Shown here: positions 1 through 6,066 of the stretch, piece after piece | Layout of the letters: each line of letters begins with the position of its first letter | Numbering within the stretch: position 1 is the stretch's first letter | Source of the DNA: JBAWAP01 sp049589355 | GTDB taxonomy: Bacteria > Chloroflexota > Anaerolineae > VGOG01 | Assembly (NCBI GenBank): GCA_049589355.1 | Contig: JBAWAP010000121.1 | Location: 1 to 8,901 of the forward strand | Length of the DNA: 8,901 nucleotides | Direction: 5' to 3' | The notes under the pieces: model-generated | Database searches by the model: none | The model's input: only the letters and a program-made list of their open reading frames with translations | What the model was told of the DNA's origin: nothing | Program-made: the position numbers and the translations under genes

Positions 1-842
1 GGTGGGGGGGAGGAAGGGGGGGCAACGTCGTAGTTGACGGCGATCTCCCGGTCGGTGGCTGGGTTCCAGACCTCGTAATCTAAACCGTTGAGGATACCGA
101 AGAGGCGGTCCTGACGCTGGGCCAGAATGGGGTCCAGTCTCTCTCCATATTCGGGGGTGAGAATCTCCTGGGCATACTTCTCGCTCACAGCGTTGATGAC
201 ATCGGCGAAGAGGATGCCCCGGGCCATCAGGACGACCACTCGACTCAGTTCATCGTTTTTGGGATGGGGGATGAGGCCGTAATTGGCCAAATTAGCGAAC
301 TCCAGAAGCTCAGGGCCGAAGATGCCCTGGTAGGCCAGGTTATGGATGGTGAACACAGTCGCTGTGTCGGCGAAAAAAGGATCGTCCTCGTAAATCGTCT
401 CCAACCAATTAGGGATGATTCCGGTGTGCCAGTCGTTACAGTGGATGACGTCCGGCCGCCAGTCGAGCTTCTTGAGCATCTCCAAGGCAGCTCGGCAGAA
501 GAAGACGAAGCGCTCCCCGTCGTCATCGTACCCATAGACCTCCTCTCGGCCGAAGTATTTGTCGCTGCCAACCAGGTAGGCGGGCGTCCCCTCGACGACG
601 CTCTCGAAGATAGAGGCCGACTCCTGGTTGGAGCCTGCAGGCACGGGCAGTGAGTCAGAAACTTTGGTCAGCCCGAACCTGGCCTCGTCAATCATTCTGT
701 ATTTGGGCAAGGCCAGCCTGGCATCGTGGCCCAACCGACGCAGGGCCTTGGGAAGCGATCCGGCCACGTCAGCCATCCCCCCTACCTTGGCGAAGGGCAC
801 GGCCTCGGAAGCAACCAGCAGTATCTTCAGTGATTTGTCCAT
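1..842 (-). CDS. glgA: Glycogen synthase (ADP-glucose, GT5), N-terminal part, cut by window edge
   Basis: Transfers glucose from ADP-glucose to the growing alpha-1,4-glucan chain in the cytoplasm. The visible 280 codons hold the GT5 N-terminal catalytic domain. Residues 1-27 (MDKSLKILLVASEAVPFAKV then GGMADVA) contain the K19-x-G-G nucleotide-sugar-binding motif; HCNDWHTG is at 134-141, FTIHNLAYQG at 164-173 and ILNGLDYEVWNPATD at 250-264, all at positions usual for GlgA. Family members are roughly 480 residues, so about 40% is missing beyond base 1. The start is the ATG at 842-840, with GGAG seven bases upstream inside an 18-bp sequence that is repeated before the neighbouring toxin-antitoxin pair. 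It lies 126 nt after the DUF5615 gene with no clear promoter between, so it may be read from the upstream promoter. The last ~8 codons (bases 1-25) are G-rich on the plus strand and do not look like GlgA; they may be a sequence-end artefact. Confidence 0.95.
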   Translation of the reverse strand, partial: MDKSLKILLVASEAVPFAKVGGMADVAGSLPKALRRLGHDARLALPKYRMIDEARFGLTKVSDSLPVPAGSNQESASIFESVVEGTPAYLVGSDKYFGREEVYGYDDDGERFVFFCRAALEMLKKLDWRPDVIHCNDWHTGIIPNWLETIYEDDPFFADTATVFTIHNLAYQGIFGPELLEFANLANYGLIPHPKNDELSRVVVLMARGILFADVINAVSEKYAQEILTPEYGERLDPILAQRQDRLFGILNGLDYEVWNPATDREIAVNYDVAPPSSPP

Positions 843-845
843 TGT

Positions 846-863
846 CTCTCTCCGCTGAGATTT
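846..863 (-). repeat. 18-bp direct repeat, copy 1 (glgA ribosome-binding region)
   Basis: The 18 bases at 846-863 (minus strand AAATCTCAGCGGAGAGAG) occur again, identically and in the same orientation, at 1860-1877. This copy ends three bases before the glgA ATG and supplies its GGAG Shine-Dalgarno. TCTC-AGCG-GAGA inside it could form a very small hairpin. The two copies bracket the DUF433/DUF5615 gene pair. Confidence 0.8.
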
Positions 864-968
864 CCTTTCGCGTTCAACCAACGTTCCCGCCGTGGCTGAG
901 GTTGTCGCCCTGGGCGCCAGCCGCGGGGACATAACACTTTCTCATCCAAGACCTCTGTGACTGAGAGG

Positions 969-1349
969 CTACTTGAACTGCTGTAGATAAACAACGTTAT
1001 TGTAGAGTTCATCGGCTGTCAGACTGTCGAGAAGCCGCAATGTCCAGCGCAGCAGTATCCCCATTTGCCGACGGCTGAATTCAGGGGCGATGATGATGCC
1101 GGCGTGTTCTTGTTTGCTGACATACCAGCGTTTGGCCATAGGGATAAAATCCGACGCGTCAGAAGTCATGAGAGCCATGCCACACTCGGCGGCATAAACA
1201 AGGTGCTCCTCATCTTCCCACCCCAATGCGTTGGCCTCAACACAGCTTTGCGCCACATACCCTCGGCGTCGCAGGGCAGGGGCCAGCAAAGCGGTAATAT
1301 GCTCATCGGTGTAGATGCGAATGAAGACTTGTCCCGTCTCATTGCCCAT
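969..1349 (-). CDS. DUF5615 PIN-like protein, probable toxin of a TA pair
   Basis: A 126-residue protein of the DUF5615 type, a minimal PIN-like fold paired with DUF433 proteins in many genomes; its presumed role is as a ribonuclease toxin. Visible signs are the opening strand and acidic turn RIYTDEH (D15, E16), the middle segment ALGWEDEEHLVYAAECG (43-57 region), then ALMTSDASDF with D64 and D67, the expected PIN-like acidic positions, and a C-terminal helix that ends YLQQFK. The start chosen is the ATG at 1349-1347, which overlaps the end of the DUF433 gene by 11 nt and has AGGG about eight bases upstream. A longer reading from 1394 is open but would overlap the partner much more and adds residues unlike the family. 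The overlap implies translational coupling with the antitoxin. Family assignment is by recognition of the pattern; toxicity is inferred from the pairing. Confidence 0.8.
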   Translation of the reverse strand: MGNETGQVFIRIYTDEHITALLAPALRRRGYVAQSCVEANALGWEDEEHLVYAAECGMALMTSDASDFIPMAKRWYVSKQEHAGIIIAPEFSRRQMGILLRWTLRLLDSLTADELYNNVVYLQQFK

Positions 1350-1782
1350 GCGAATCGCCCTGCTCTGGGAACTGGACGAAGCCACGCTCGTCAATGGTCA
1401 GATCATGTTGCTCAGTCAGGTATTCCATCCGGCTCTCGCGTATCTCGCGCTCGATTTCGTCCTGGTGATCCAGGTAGTAACCGATGGCGTCGTGCACCCA
1501 GGAAGGGCGTAAATGAGGGTAACTCTCCAGGATTTCGTCAACGGTGTCGCCGGCTTTGTAGAGTCGAGCGATCAAAGACACAGTGATCCCTGTGCCGCGA
1601 ATGATGGGCCGTCCTCCTCGCTTTCCAGGAACGCGAGTAATATAGGGATGTTCGGTGGCAGATTCAGTCGCCCGATGGAGTTTCTGCAACCCAGCCCGCA
1701 ATACCTGGATGACGAATTCCGGATCTGCTTCGGCCAATTCCTCGGCCACCTGTTCTGGCAAATCTAAGGTTAATGTCTTCAT
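1339..1782 (-). CDS. DUF433 protein, probable antitoxin of a TA pair
   Basis: A 147-residue protein. Residues 1-40 (MKTLTLDLPEQVAEELAE...) look like a short N-terminal oligomerisation or accessory segment. Residues 46-105 are the DUF433 domain, a winged/helix-turn-helix-like unit: HPYITRVPGKRGGRPIIRGT followed by GITVSLIARLYKAGDTVDEI and a YPHLRPSWVHDAIGYYLDH helix. The C-terminal tail is acidic and probably contacts the toxin. DUF433 proteins usually sit directly before a DUF5615 PIN-like gene, as here, and are thought to repress their own promoter. The start is the ATG at 1782-1780, preceded by GGAGG six bases upstream; an upstream ATG would add ten residues but lacks such a site. A promoter with a perfect TATAAT lies about 100 bases upstream. 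The leader between promoter and start carries the second copy of the 18-bp repeat. Confidence 0.82.
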   Translation of the reverse strand: MKTLTLDLPEQVAEELAEADPEFVIQVLRAGLQKLHRATESATEHPYITRVPGKRGGRPIIRGTGITVSLIARLYKAGDTVDEILESYPHLRPSWVHDAIGYYLDHQDEIEREIRESRMEYLTEQHDLTIDERGFVQFPEQGDSHGQ

Positions 1783-1859
1783 GTCGTTCCTCCAGTACTC
1801 CAAGACCTCCAAGATTGGCGCTCGATGTCGGTGGTGATCGACTCGTAGGCCCAGACATC

Positions 1860-1877
1860 CTCTCTCCGCTGAGATTT
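1860..1877 (-). repeat. 18-bp direct repeat, copy 2 (TA leader)
   Basis: Identical to 846-863, in the same orientation. It lies just downstream of the TATAAT of the TA promoter, so it should be part of the mRNA leader. Here it is followed one base later by an ATG (1858-1856) opening a 64-codon reading frame that overlaps the antitoxin in another frame. That frame is probably not a real protein, but the ribosome-binding context is as good as that of glgA. Confidence 0.8.
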
Positions 1878-1885
1878 GCGCTCAC

Positions 1886-1914
1886 ATTATACAATAGATC
1901 GGTGAGGTTGGGAA
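1886..1914 (-). promoter_or_regulatory. Sigma70-type promoter of the DUF433/DUF5615 operon
   Basis: The minus strand reads TTCCCA (1914-1909), a 17-nt spacer, then a perfect TATAAT (1891-1886). The predicted start of transcription is near 1879, giving a leader of about 97 nt before the DUF433 ATG. It is the best promoter match seen in the window. With no obvious terminator between the DUF5615 gene and glgA, it may also serve glgA. Confidence 0.6.
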
Positions 1915-1932
1915 GAACGGGATTGCAGCAAC

Positions 1933-1958
1933 AAAAACCCTTCTCGTGAAGAGAAGGG
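1933..1958 (-). terminator. Intrinsic terminator after the 764-residue nuclease-like gene
   Basis: On the minus strand CCCTTCTC (1958-1951) pairs perfectly with GAGAAGGG (1945-1938) around the five-base loop TTCAC, followed directly by TTTTT (1937-1933). It lies about 70 bases past the stop codon of the upstream gene and just before the promoter of the TA pair, so it separates the two transcription units. The plus-strand direction has no T-tract. Confidence 0.88.
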
Positions 1959-2030
1959 GATCATGTCGTGACAGCTTCAAGCCTGCCAATTCCAACAGTA
2001 GGAGCAAGCTAGAAGCAGCTCAAATGGTAA

Positions 2031-4325
2031 TCAATGGCCATATCCCAAGTATTTCGCTCTAGTCGAATAAGCCAAGCCAGTGAAGTCACTAAAATAGCGA
2101 AAGCGGTCCTCAACCTCTTCTTCAAGATCAATTTCAGAGGATTCCAAATCTGCGCGAGCTAGCAGGATTACCTTGTGACCGGCACTCCAGAGTTCATTGG
2201 CCCAATTCCTCTCGTCATCCGAAAATGCTTCTTTCAGAGTTGCAGCACAGACAACCGAACCAGGAATTGACACAGCCATCTTTTCAAGTTTATCGAAATC
2301 ATCTTTTGAGAAGCTGCTCGATTTGCACTCGCAGATCGCGATTTCTGGTTCTTCATGAAAACCCATCCTTATGAATGCAAGGTCGATCTCTCCTGAGTTT
2401 CCGTCTTGGTCGCTGAATTCAAAGGAATAAATATGCCTTACATCCATGAACCTAAGGCGAAAGAAAAGCGAAGTGCAGACAACTGGAAGACTGCCGTAGC
2501 CCACATCCTGGGTTCCGAAGAGACCAGATGCTTTGTAGTGCCATCTTTTTTTGTCTAACACTGGAGTCTGTTGTTTCTCAAAACAGTAGTGGCATACAAA
2601 AGTGTCACCACACTGACTAAGATCGTACCAGCCTTTGCGATAACAGTGTTTACACTTAAACACCAAACCCGACCGCAGAACTCTTTTTCCTATCAGTTCA
2701 TCAACAATAGACGCAGGAGAAATCTTGTCACCCTGGCTGGCTCGTTCTTGTATCAACTGTGATTCCTCAGCAACTATTCTTTCCAGATTGCCTCGAGGAA
2801 GGTGGCATCTACCTTCATTAGCCGACAATCTTTGCAGTAGTTCGCGAACCCCTCTGTCCCTCAGCAACATGACACTACCAAAGAATCCTCCTATTGCGCT
2901 TTCGATGCTGGCAGCGTATCTCCCCTTTTCGGAATAATCGCTAACTGTTAATCCAAATTCCGACAATACTGCCTTGAAAACTTGAAAACTGTTAGGAAGG
3001 CTCATAGAGAAGAAGTCCGAAACAAGCCTACGATCGCGGAAGATAACCAGGTTTTCACGAGCACACAGCTTGAAGTTTCTGAACATCAAGTAAGCTTCGT
3101 CACGGAGCATCCTTGATAGGGAATGAAACGGTGGGTAGTTAATCCAAATATCGCTCTCCGAAGGCTCTCGGCCAGATAGCGCAATGCTCCATGAGCGATC
3201 GCTGTCATCCTTAAATGGAATAAGAAATTGGGGTAAAGCAAGCTTGAATTCAATGCGGTTATCAGCAAGGTGAACCAAGTCTTCCTGCTCATATGCTACA
3301 CATATTGGCGATTCTAATGGCGGTGGACCGTGGGACTGTCCCATCTTGGGGGGAAAGGCAACACCAAAGCGAGGAATCCAGGCACGGATTGCCAGAGACG
3401 ACATATCGGGAATCAAATCTCTAATAGATTCAATAGCCTCTTCGAAACAATCCCGCGACAGTGTAGATGCCTTCTGCAGAAGAGTACGATTCTCCACTTG
3501 ATCACTAATCGGATAACTCCCTTCCTGAAGGTATTGGCCCATTCGGTTAACAAAGAGTGGAACTTTATCCCAAGGCAAAAACAAGACGCGCTTTCCGAGA
3601 CTTCGCAAGTTCCAGAATTCTAGCCAATGGCGTACTTCCTCCATCTCACCAATGAAGATAATATGGCTTGAGAAATCCCTCCAGCTAGTAGGGTAATAAC
3701 AGCGTATCTTGGAAAGCGTAAAGCTCAATGGAGTAATGGGCATATAAGACCCGAGAGATTCTGATGCTTCGTCATCAAGCACGACCCGATTGCATGCCGT
3801 CACCTTACAATAGCTCCCTGTGTAATCGTACCCAAAACCGTCAGGGTATGCACCTGCTACGAGCAATGCATATTTCTGCCAATAATCGTCTGCACCTTCG
3901 AGAAGGACAAAATCATCCCTACTTGTGTCCTTTGACAAAGCATAATACCTGCCACGCTTTTCCCAAAAATCGGCATATATTGGGCGCATGTCACAACCAA
4001 GACGGAAAGAATACACTCCCTCTTCATCTTGTTCAATTAGGCCATTATATCCCTCAAGAGGTTTCAATCGCCTATCATACGTTCTAGCCATTGACACAGG
4101 CCATGGCTCACCGGACAGATTTATACCGAAGTCAGCATGGGATGCTCTAAAGGTTGACTCTAATACATCATTGTCCTGTTCAAGTGATACCACGGGATTC
4201 AGCATTCCTCCCCAGAGGGCAGTATTAAGTCGAAAGGCGGACTCAACTTGGTCTTCGTCGCTTTCAGAAACCAAGAAGAGGATGCGAATCGGACGTACCT
4301 TCTGAGTCAAGCGAAGAGTTTCCAT
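2031..4325 (-). CDS. Uncharacterised 764-residue protein: zinc ribbon plus PD-(D/E)XK-like nuclease domain
   Basis: I do not recognise the full-length family. Numbering is from the ATG at 4325, which has AGAGGG seven bases upstream; a TTG start at 4373 would add 16 residues but falls inside the candidate promoter's TTGACA. Residues 10-70 alternate strand and helix (RPIRILFLVSE, then NTALWGGMLNPVVSL), suggesting an alpha/beta domain. The middle (about 190-520) shows no motif I can name. Residues 558-581 carry C558-x2-C561 and C578-x2-C581, a zinc-ribbon-like arrangement. Residues 645-668 read GEIDLAFIRM then EIAICECKSSS, giving D648, E666 and K668 in the D-x17-E-x-K pattern of PD-(D/E)XK nucleases. 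No signal peptide or clear membrane segment is seen, so it is probably cytoplasmic. It is flanked by its own candidate promoter and a strong terminator, and is visibly richer in A/T than the flanking genes, suggesting horizontal gain. A role in defence or DNA processing is inference. Confidence 0.85.
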   Translation of the reverse strand: METLRLTQKVRPIRILFLVSESDEDQVESAFRLNTALWGGMLNPVVSLEQDNDVLESTFRASHADFGINLSGEPWPVSMARTYDRRLKPLEGYNGLIEQDEEGVYSFRLGCDMRPIYADFWEKRGRYYALSKDTSRDDFVLLEGADDYWQKYALLVAGAYPDGFGYDYTGSYCKVTACNRVVLDDEASESLGSYMPITPLSFTLSKIRCYYPTSWRDFSSHIIFIGEMEEVRHWLEFWNLRSLGKRVLFLPWDKVPLFVNRMGQYLQEGSYPISDQVENRTLLQKASTLSRDCFEEAIESIRDLIPDMSSLAIRAWIPRFGVAFPPKMGQSHGPPPLESPICVAYEQEDLVHLADNRIEFKLALPQFLIPFKDDSDRSWSIALSGREPSESDIWINYPPFHSLSRMLRDEAYLMFRNFKLCARENLVIFRDRRLVSDFFSMSLPNSFQVFKAVLSEFGLTVSDYSEKGRYAASIESAIGGFFGSVMLLRDRGVRELLQRLSANEGRCHLPRGNLERIVAEESQLIQERASQGDKISPASIVDELIGKRVLRSGLVFKCKHCYRKGWYDLSQCGDTFVCHYCFEKQQTPVLDKKRWHYKASGLFGTQDVGYGSLPVVCTSLFFRLRFMDVRHIYSFEFSDQDGNSGEIDLAFIRMGFHEEPEIAICECKSSSFSKDDFDKLEKMAVSIPGSVVCAATLKEAFSDDERNWANELWSAGHKVILLARADLESSEIDLEEEVEDRFRYFSDFTGLAYSTRAKYLGYGH

Positions 4326-4345
4326 CTGTTTACCCTCTGATATCA

Positions 4346-4373
4346 AGTCTATGCAAAAAACGGGAATTGTCAA
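4346..4373 (-). promoter_or_regulatory. Candidate promoter of the nuclease-like gene
   Basis: The minus strand reads TTGACA (4373-4368), 16 nt, then TAGACT (4351-4346), a consensus -35 with a partial -10. Transcription would start near 4339, a short leader before the ATG at 4325. A second TTGACA lies 11 bases upstream (4384-4379), making a direct repeat that could be an operator or chance. It falls immediately after the terminator of the upstream operon, where a new promoter is expected. Confidence 0.45.
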
Positions 4374-4382
4374 CTCGCTGTC

Positions 4383-4404
4383 AAAACCACAGCCCTGGCT
4401 ATGG
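4383..4404 (-). terminator. Probable intrinsic terminator of the hdr-like operon
   Basis: The minus strand reads CCATAGC (4404-4398), loop CAGG, GCTGTGG (4393-4387), a seven-pair stem with one G-T wobble, then TTTT (4386-4383). It lies about 70 bases after the stop codon of the MoaD-like gene and just before the next promoter. The stem is short and the T-tract has only four bases, so the call is moderate. Confidence 0.5.
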
Positions 4405-4475
4405 AGAGGAGGCGGGTGTCGGCGGTGTGGGAGCGGGGCAGTGAGTGCAGGCCCTGACCCAGATGATCCGCTAGT

Positions 4476-4760
4476 CTATCCTCCGGCCATCATAACCATA
4501 AGCACCACGTTGTCACCGTCTTGCAGGACCGTGTCAAGCCGGTCGTGGGTCACCCATTCCTTGCCATTGAGCAGCACCTGGACTACCGGGTCCAACTGGC
4601 CCTTCTCATCGTATAGTGCCTGCCTGGCCTTCCGGCCATACCGTGCGACCAGATATTCGATCAGGTCGTTGACGGTTTCCCCGGTAAACTCCACCTCTAA
4701 CTCCTTGCGGCCTATTACCTCCGGCAGCACCGGCAAAAGGATTTTCAGATTCACTTTCAT
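4476..4760 (-). CDS. MoaD/ThiS-family ubiquitin-like sulfur carrier
   Basis: A 94-residue beta-grasp protein ending in Gly-Gly (VVLMVMMAGG), the tail that is adenylated and thiocarboxylated in sulfur carriers. The fold pattern is visible: MKVNLKILLPVLPEVIGRKE as the first strands, GETVNDLIEYLVARYG as the helix, VVQVLLNGKEWVTHDRLDTV as the later strands. MoaD donates sulfur for the molybdopterin dithiolene and ThiS for thiazole; the 94-residue length and the redox operon fit a MoaD-type paralogue, like those found with aldehyde:ferredoxin oxidoreductases. The start is the ATG at 4760-4758, forming an ATGA overlap with the stop of the HdrC-like gene and preceded by GGGAGAGGG. A longer frame reaches 4853 but runs through the upstream gene. 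It is the last gene of the operon. Whether it serves molybdenum, tungsten or thiamine metabolism cannot be decided here. Confidence 0.85.
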   Translation of the reverse strand: MKVNLKILLPVLPEVIGRKELEVEFTGETVNDLIEYLVARYGRKARQALYDEKGQLDPVVQVLLNGKEWVTHDRLDTVLQDGDNVVLMVMMAGG

Positions 4761-5260
4761 CGGCCCTCTCCCACTTGTGCCACCTGGGTGTGCACTTTTC
4801 GGCTTCCTGGAGCCAGCGCTTTCACCTTGTCCCCGAAGTCGTACTGCCGGCACCTGGGGCAGAGCGTCAGGAGCTTCTCGGCGGCTTCCCCCAGCGTCTT
4901 CTTCAGGTACTCCACGGTGTGCTGAGGCCAGAGATACGCGCCGCAGTTGCGGCAGAAGGAGCCGTACACCCCGGCTCCCGCTTCGATAGTCAGCCAGCGA
5001 CTTGCTTCGACGAAATCACGAAAGCGCACGCCCGCCGGGCACAAGTTGGTGCACAGATCGCAAGTCAGGCAGAACCAGAGCCGGGCGTCCTCCATGATCT
5101 CGAGGTCCAGTAGCGCCCTCTCGATGACCCCTCGTGGTGAGACCTCATACGAGAAGTCGTCGAAAATCTCCCCCATTGGGCAGACGGCAACGCACTTGCC
5201 GCACTCCACGCAAAAGGAGAGCCCGTATTGATTTGCAAGTCGCTCTATGGCATCCGACAT
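4757..5260 (-). CDS. HdrC-like protein with two [4Fe-4S] clusters
   Basis: A 167-residue soluble electron-transfer protein. Two classical ferredoxin motifs are present: C17-x2-C20-x2-C23-x3-C27-P (FCVECGKCVAVCP) and C64-x2-C67-x2-C70-x3-C74-P (FCLTCDLCTNLCP). The 37-residue spacing between them, with SPRGVIERALL after the first motif, is typical of HdrC and related subunits. Beyond HdrC, residues 103-106 (CRNC) and 134-137 (CPRC) form two further CxxC pairs that could bind zinc or another cluster. In classical systems HdrC connects HdrA to the HdrB active site; no HdrB is encoded in the window. The ATG at 5260 overlaps the FrhB-like gene by 16 nt, with AGGAG about 11 bases upstream, and its stop overlaps the MoaD-like start by four. 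Family membership is clear from the cysteine pattern; the exact electron partner is inferred. Confidence 0.88.
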   Translation of the reverse strand: MSDAIERLANQYGLSFCVECGKCVAVCPMGEIFDDFSYEVSPRGVIERALLDLEIMEDARLWFCLTCDLCTNLCPAGVRFRDFVEASRWLTIEAGAGVYGSFCRNCGAYLWPQHTVEYLKKTLGEAAEKLLTLCPRCRQYDFGDKVKALAPGSRKVHTQVAQVGEGR

Positions 5261-6066
5261 CGAAGCGGCGTCTCCTCTAGCGTCGTCGTCAGCGGCGATC
5301 TCTGCGCCACGTCCAGCCCAGGCTCATAGTCGAATAGTTCCCTGAGCCTCTCCCGCAACAGCGCGTAGAGCATGGTCATAGGGATATCCATCGGGCAGAC
5401 TGCCTCACACGCGCCGCAGCCGACGCACTTGTCGGCGATGTGGTAGGCCCGGATGAGGTGGAACGGTAGTTCAGGCGGGATCTGGCCCCGCTCCACCCAG
5501 CAAGCCTCCTCCAGCGCGCACTCGTCGCATAAGCAGATCGGACAGGCGTTACGGCAGCCGTAGCACTTGATGCAGCGGGCGAACTCCTGCTGCCAGAAGG
5601 CCAGCCGTTCCTCCACGCCCTGCTCCAACAGCCTCTGCACTCGCTCGTCATCCCTCGGCGCGACGCCCTCGACCCTCTCGCCGACGTCAATGCGACGGGG
5701 GTAAGGGCGCGCGCACACGCACTGCCGGGCCTGAGCCTCAGAGCAGGCCAGCCCGATGAGCACGAGCTGATCCAGATCCACCTGCTCCAACTTGGCCATT
5801 TCGATCAGCGCTCGCTCGTCACAACCCCTCGCGACGACTCCCAGCCTGCCCTCCGGGAATCGGGAGAGAATCGTCCGGCAGACGAGGGCCAGCGGGTAGC
5901 GCGGCTCCAGAGCCAGCGCCGTCAGACTGTCTGCCGTGGTGAACAGATGCGGCGCCACATGGCCGTGCTCGCAGCGCAAGCCAAGCACACCGGCGACCTC
6001 ACCGTCAAGGAGCAACCGGCCTGCTATCTCACGCACTTCCTCAGCCAGGATCTCGTGTGCTTCCAT
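5245..6066 (-). CDS. FrhB/FdhB-like iron-sulfur protein fused to a ferredoxin motif
   Basis: A 273-residue cytoplasmic electron-transfer protein resembling the beta subunit of coenzyme F420-reducing hydrogenase and formate dehydrogenase, in the form found beside bacterial HdrA. Residues 45-120 are the FrhB-like N-terminal region (LALVCRTILSRFPEGRLGVV, ACSEAQARQC). A cysteine-rich motif RCIKCYGCRNACPICLC follows (C165, C168, C171, C175, C178, C180), then a ferredoxin motif KCVGCGACEAVCP (C214, C217, C220, C224). It probably passes electrons between a flavin- or deazaflavin-linked donor and HdrC/HdrA; whether it binds FAD or F420 cannot be told. The ATG at 6066 shares one base with the TGA of the flavoredoxin gene (TGATG); a GTG one codon earlier (6069) is equally possible. 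It overlaps the next gene by 16 nt, so translation is probably coupled. Confidence 0.85.
   Translation of the reverse strand: MEAHEILAEEVREIAGRLLLDGEVAGVLGLRCEHGHVAPHLFTTADSLTALALEPRYPLALVCRTILSRFPEGRLGVVARGCDERALIEMAKLEQVDLDQLVLIGLACSEAQARQCVCARPYPRRIDVGERVEGVAPRDDERVQRLLEQGVEERLAFWQQEFARCIKCYGCRNACPICLCDECALEEACWVERGQIPPELPFHLIRAYHIADKCVGCGACEAVCPMDIPMTMLYALLRERLRELFDYEPGLDVAQRSPLTTTLEETPLRCRMP

Noticed and set aside
264..653. 129-codon open frame on the plus strand opposite glgA
   Set aside because: The minus strand carries a full set of GlgA motifs in one frame across this stretch, so this is a shadow.
1664..1858. 64-codon frame on the minus strand starting right after the 18-bp repeat and overlapping DUF433
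   Set aside because: It has a plausible ribosome-binding site, but its Arg/Ser/Gly/Pro-rich sequence has no domain character and it overlaps the better-supported antitoxin; a leader peptide is possible but unsupported.
1783..2030. Possible tRNA or small RNA gene in the largest gap
   Set aside because: No cloverleaf-like arrangement or TTCGANNC-type arm was seen; the terminator, promoter and 18-bp repeat account for most of it.
4757..5260. HdrB-like active-site subunit hidden in the HdrC-like protein
   Set aside because: The C-terminal part has two CxxC pairs but no CCG motif, so it does not qualify as HdrB.
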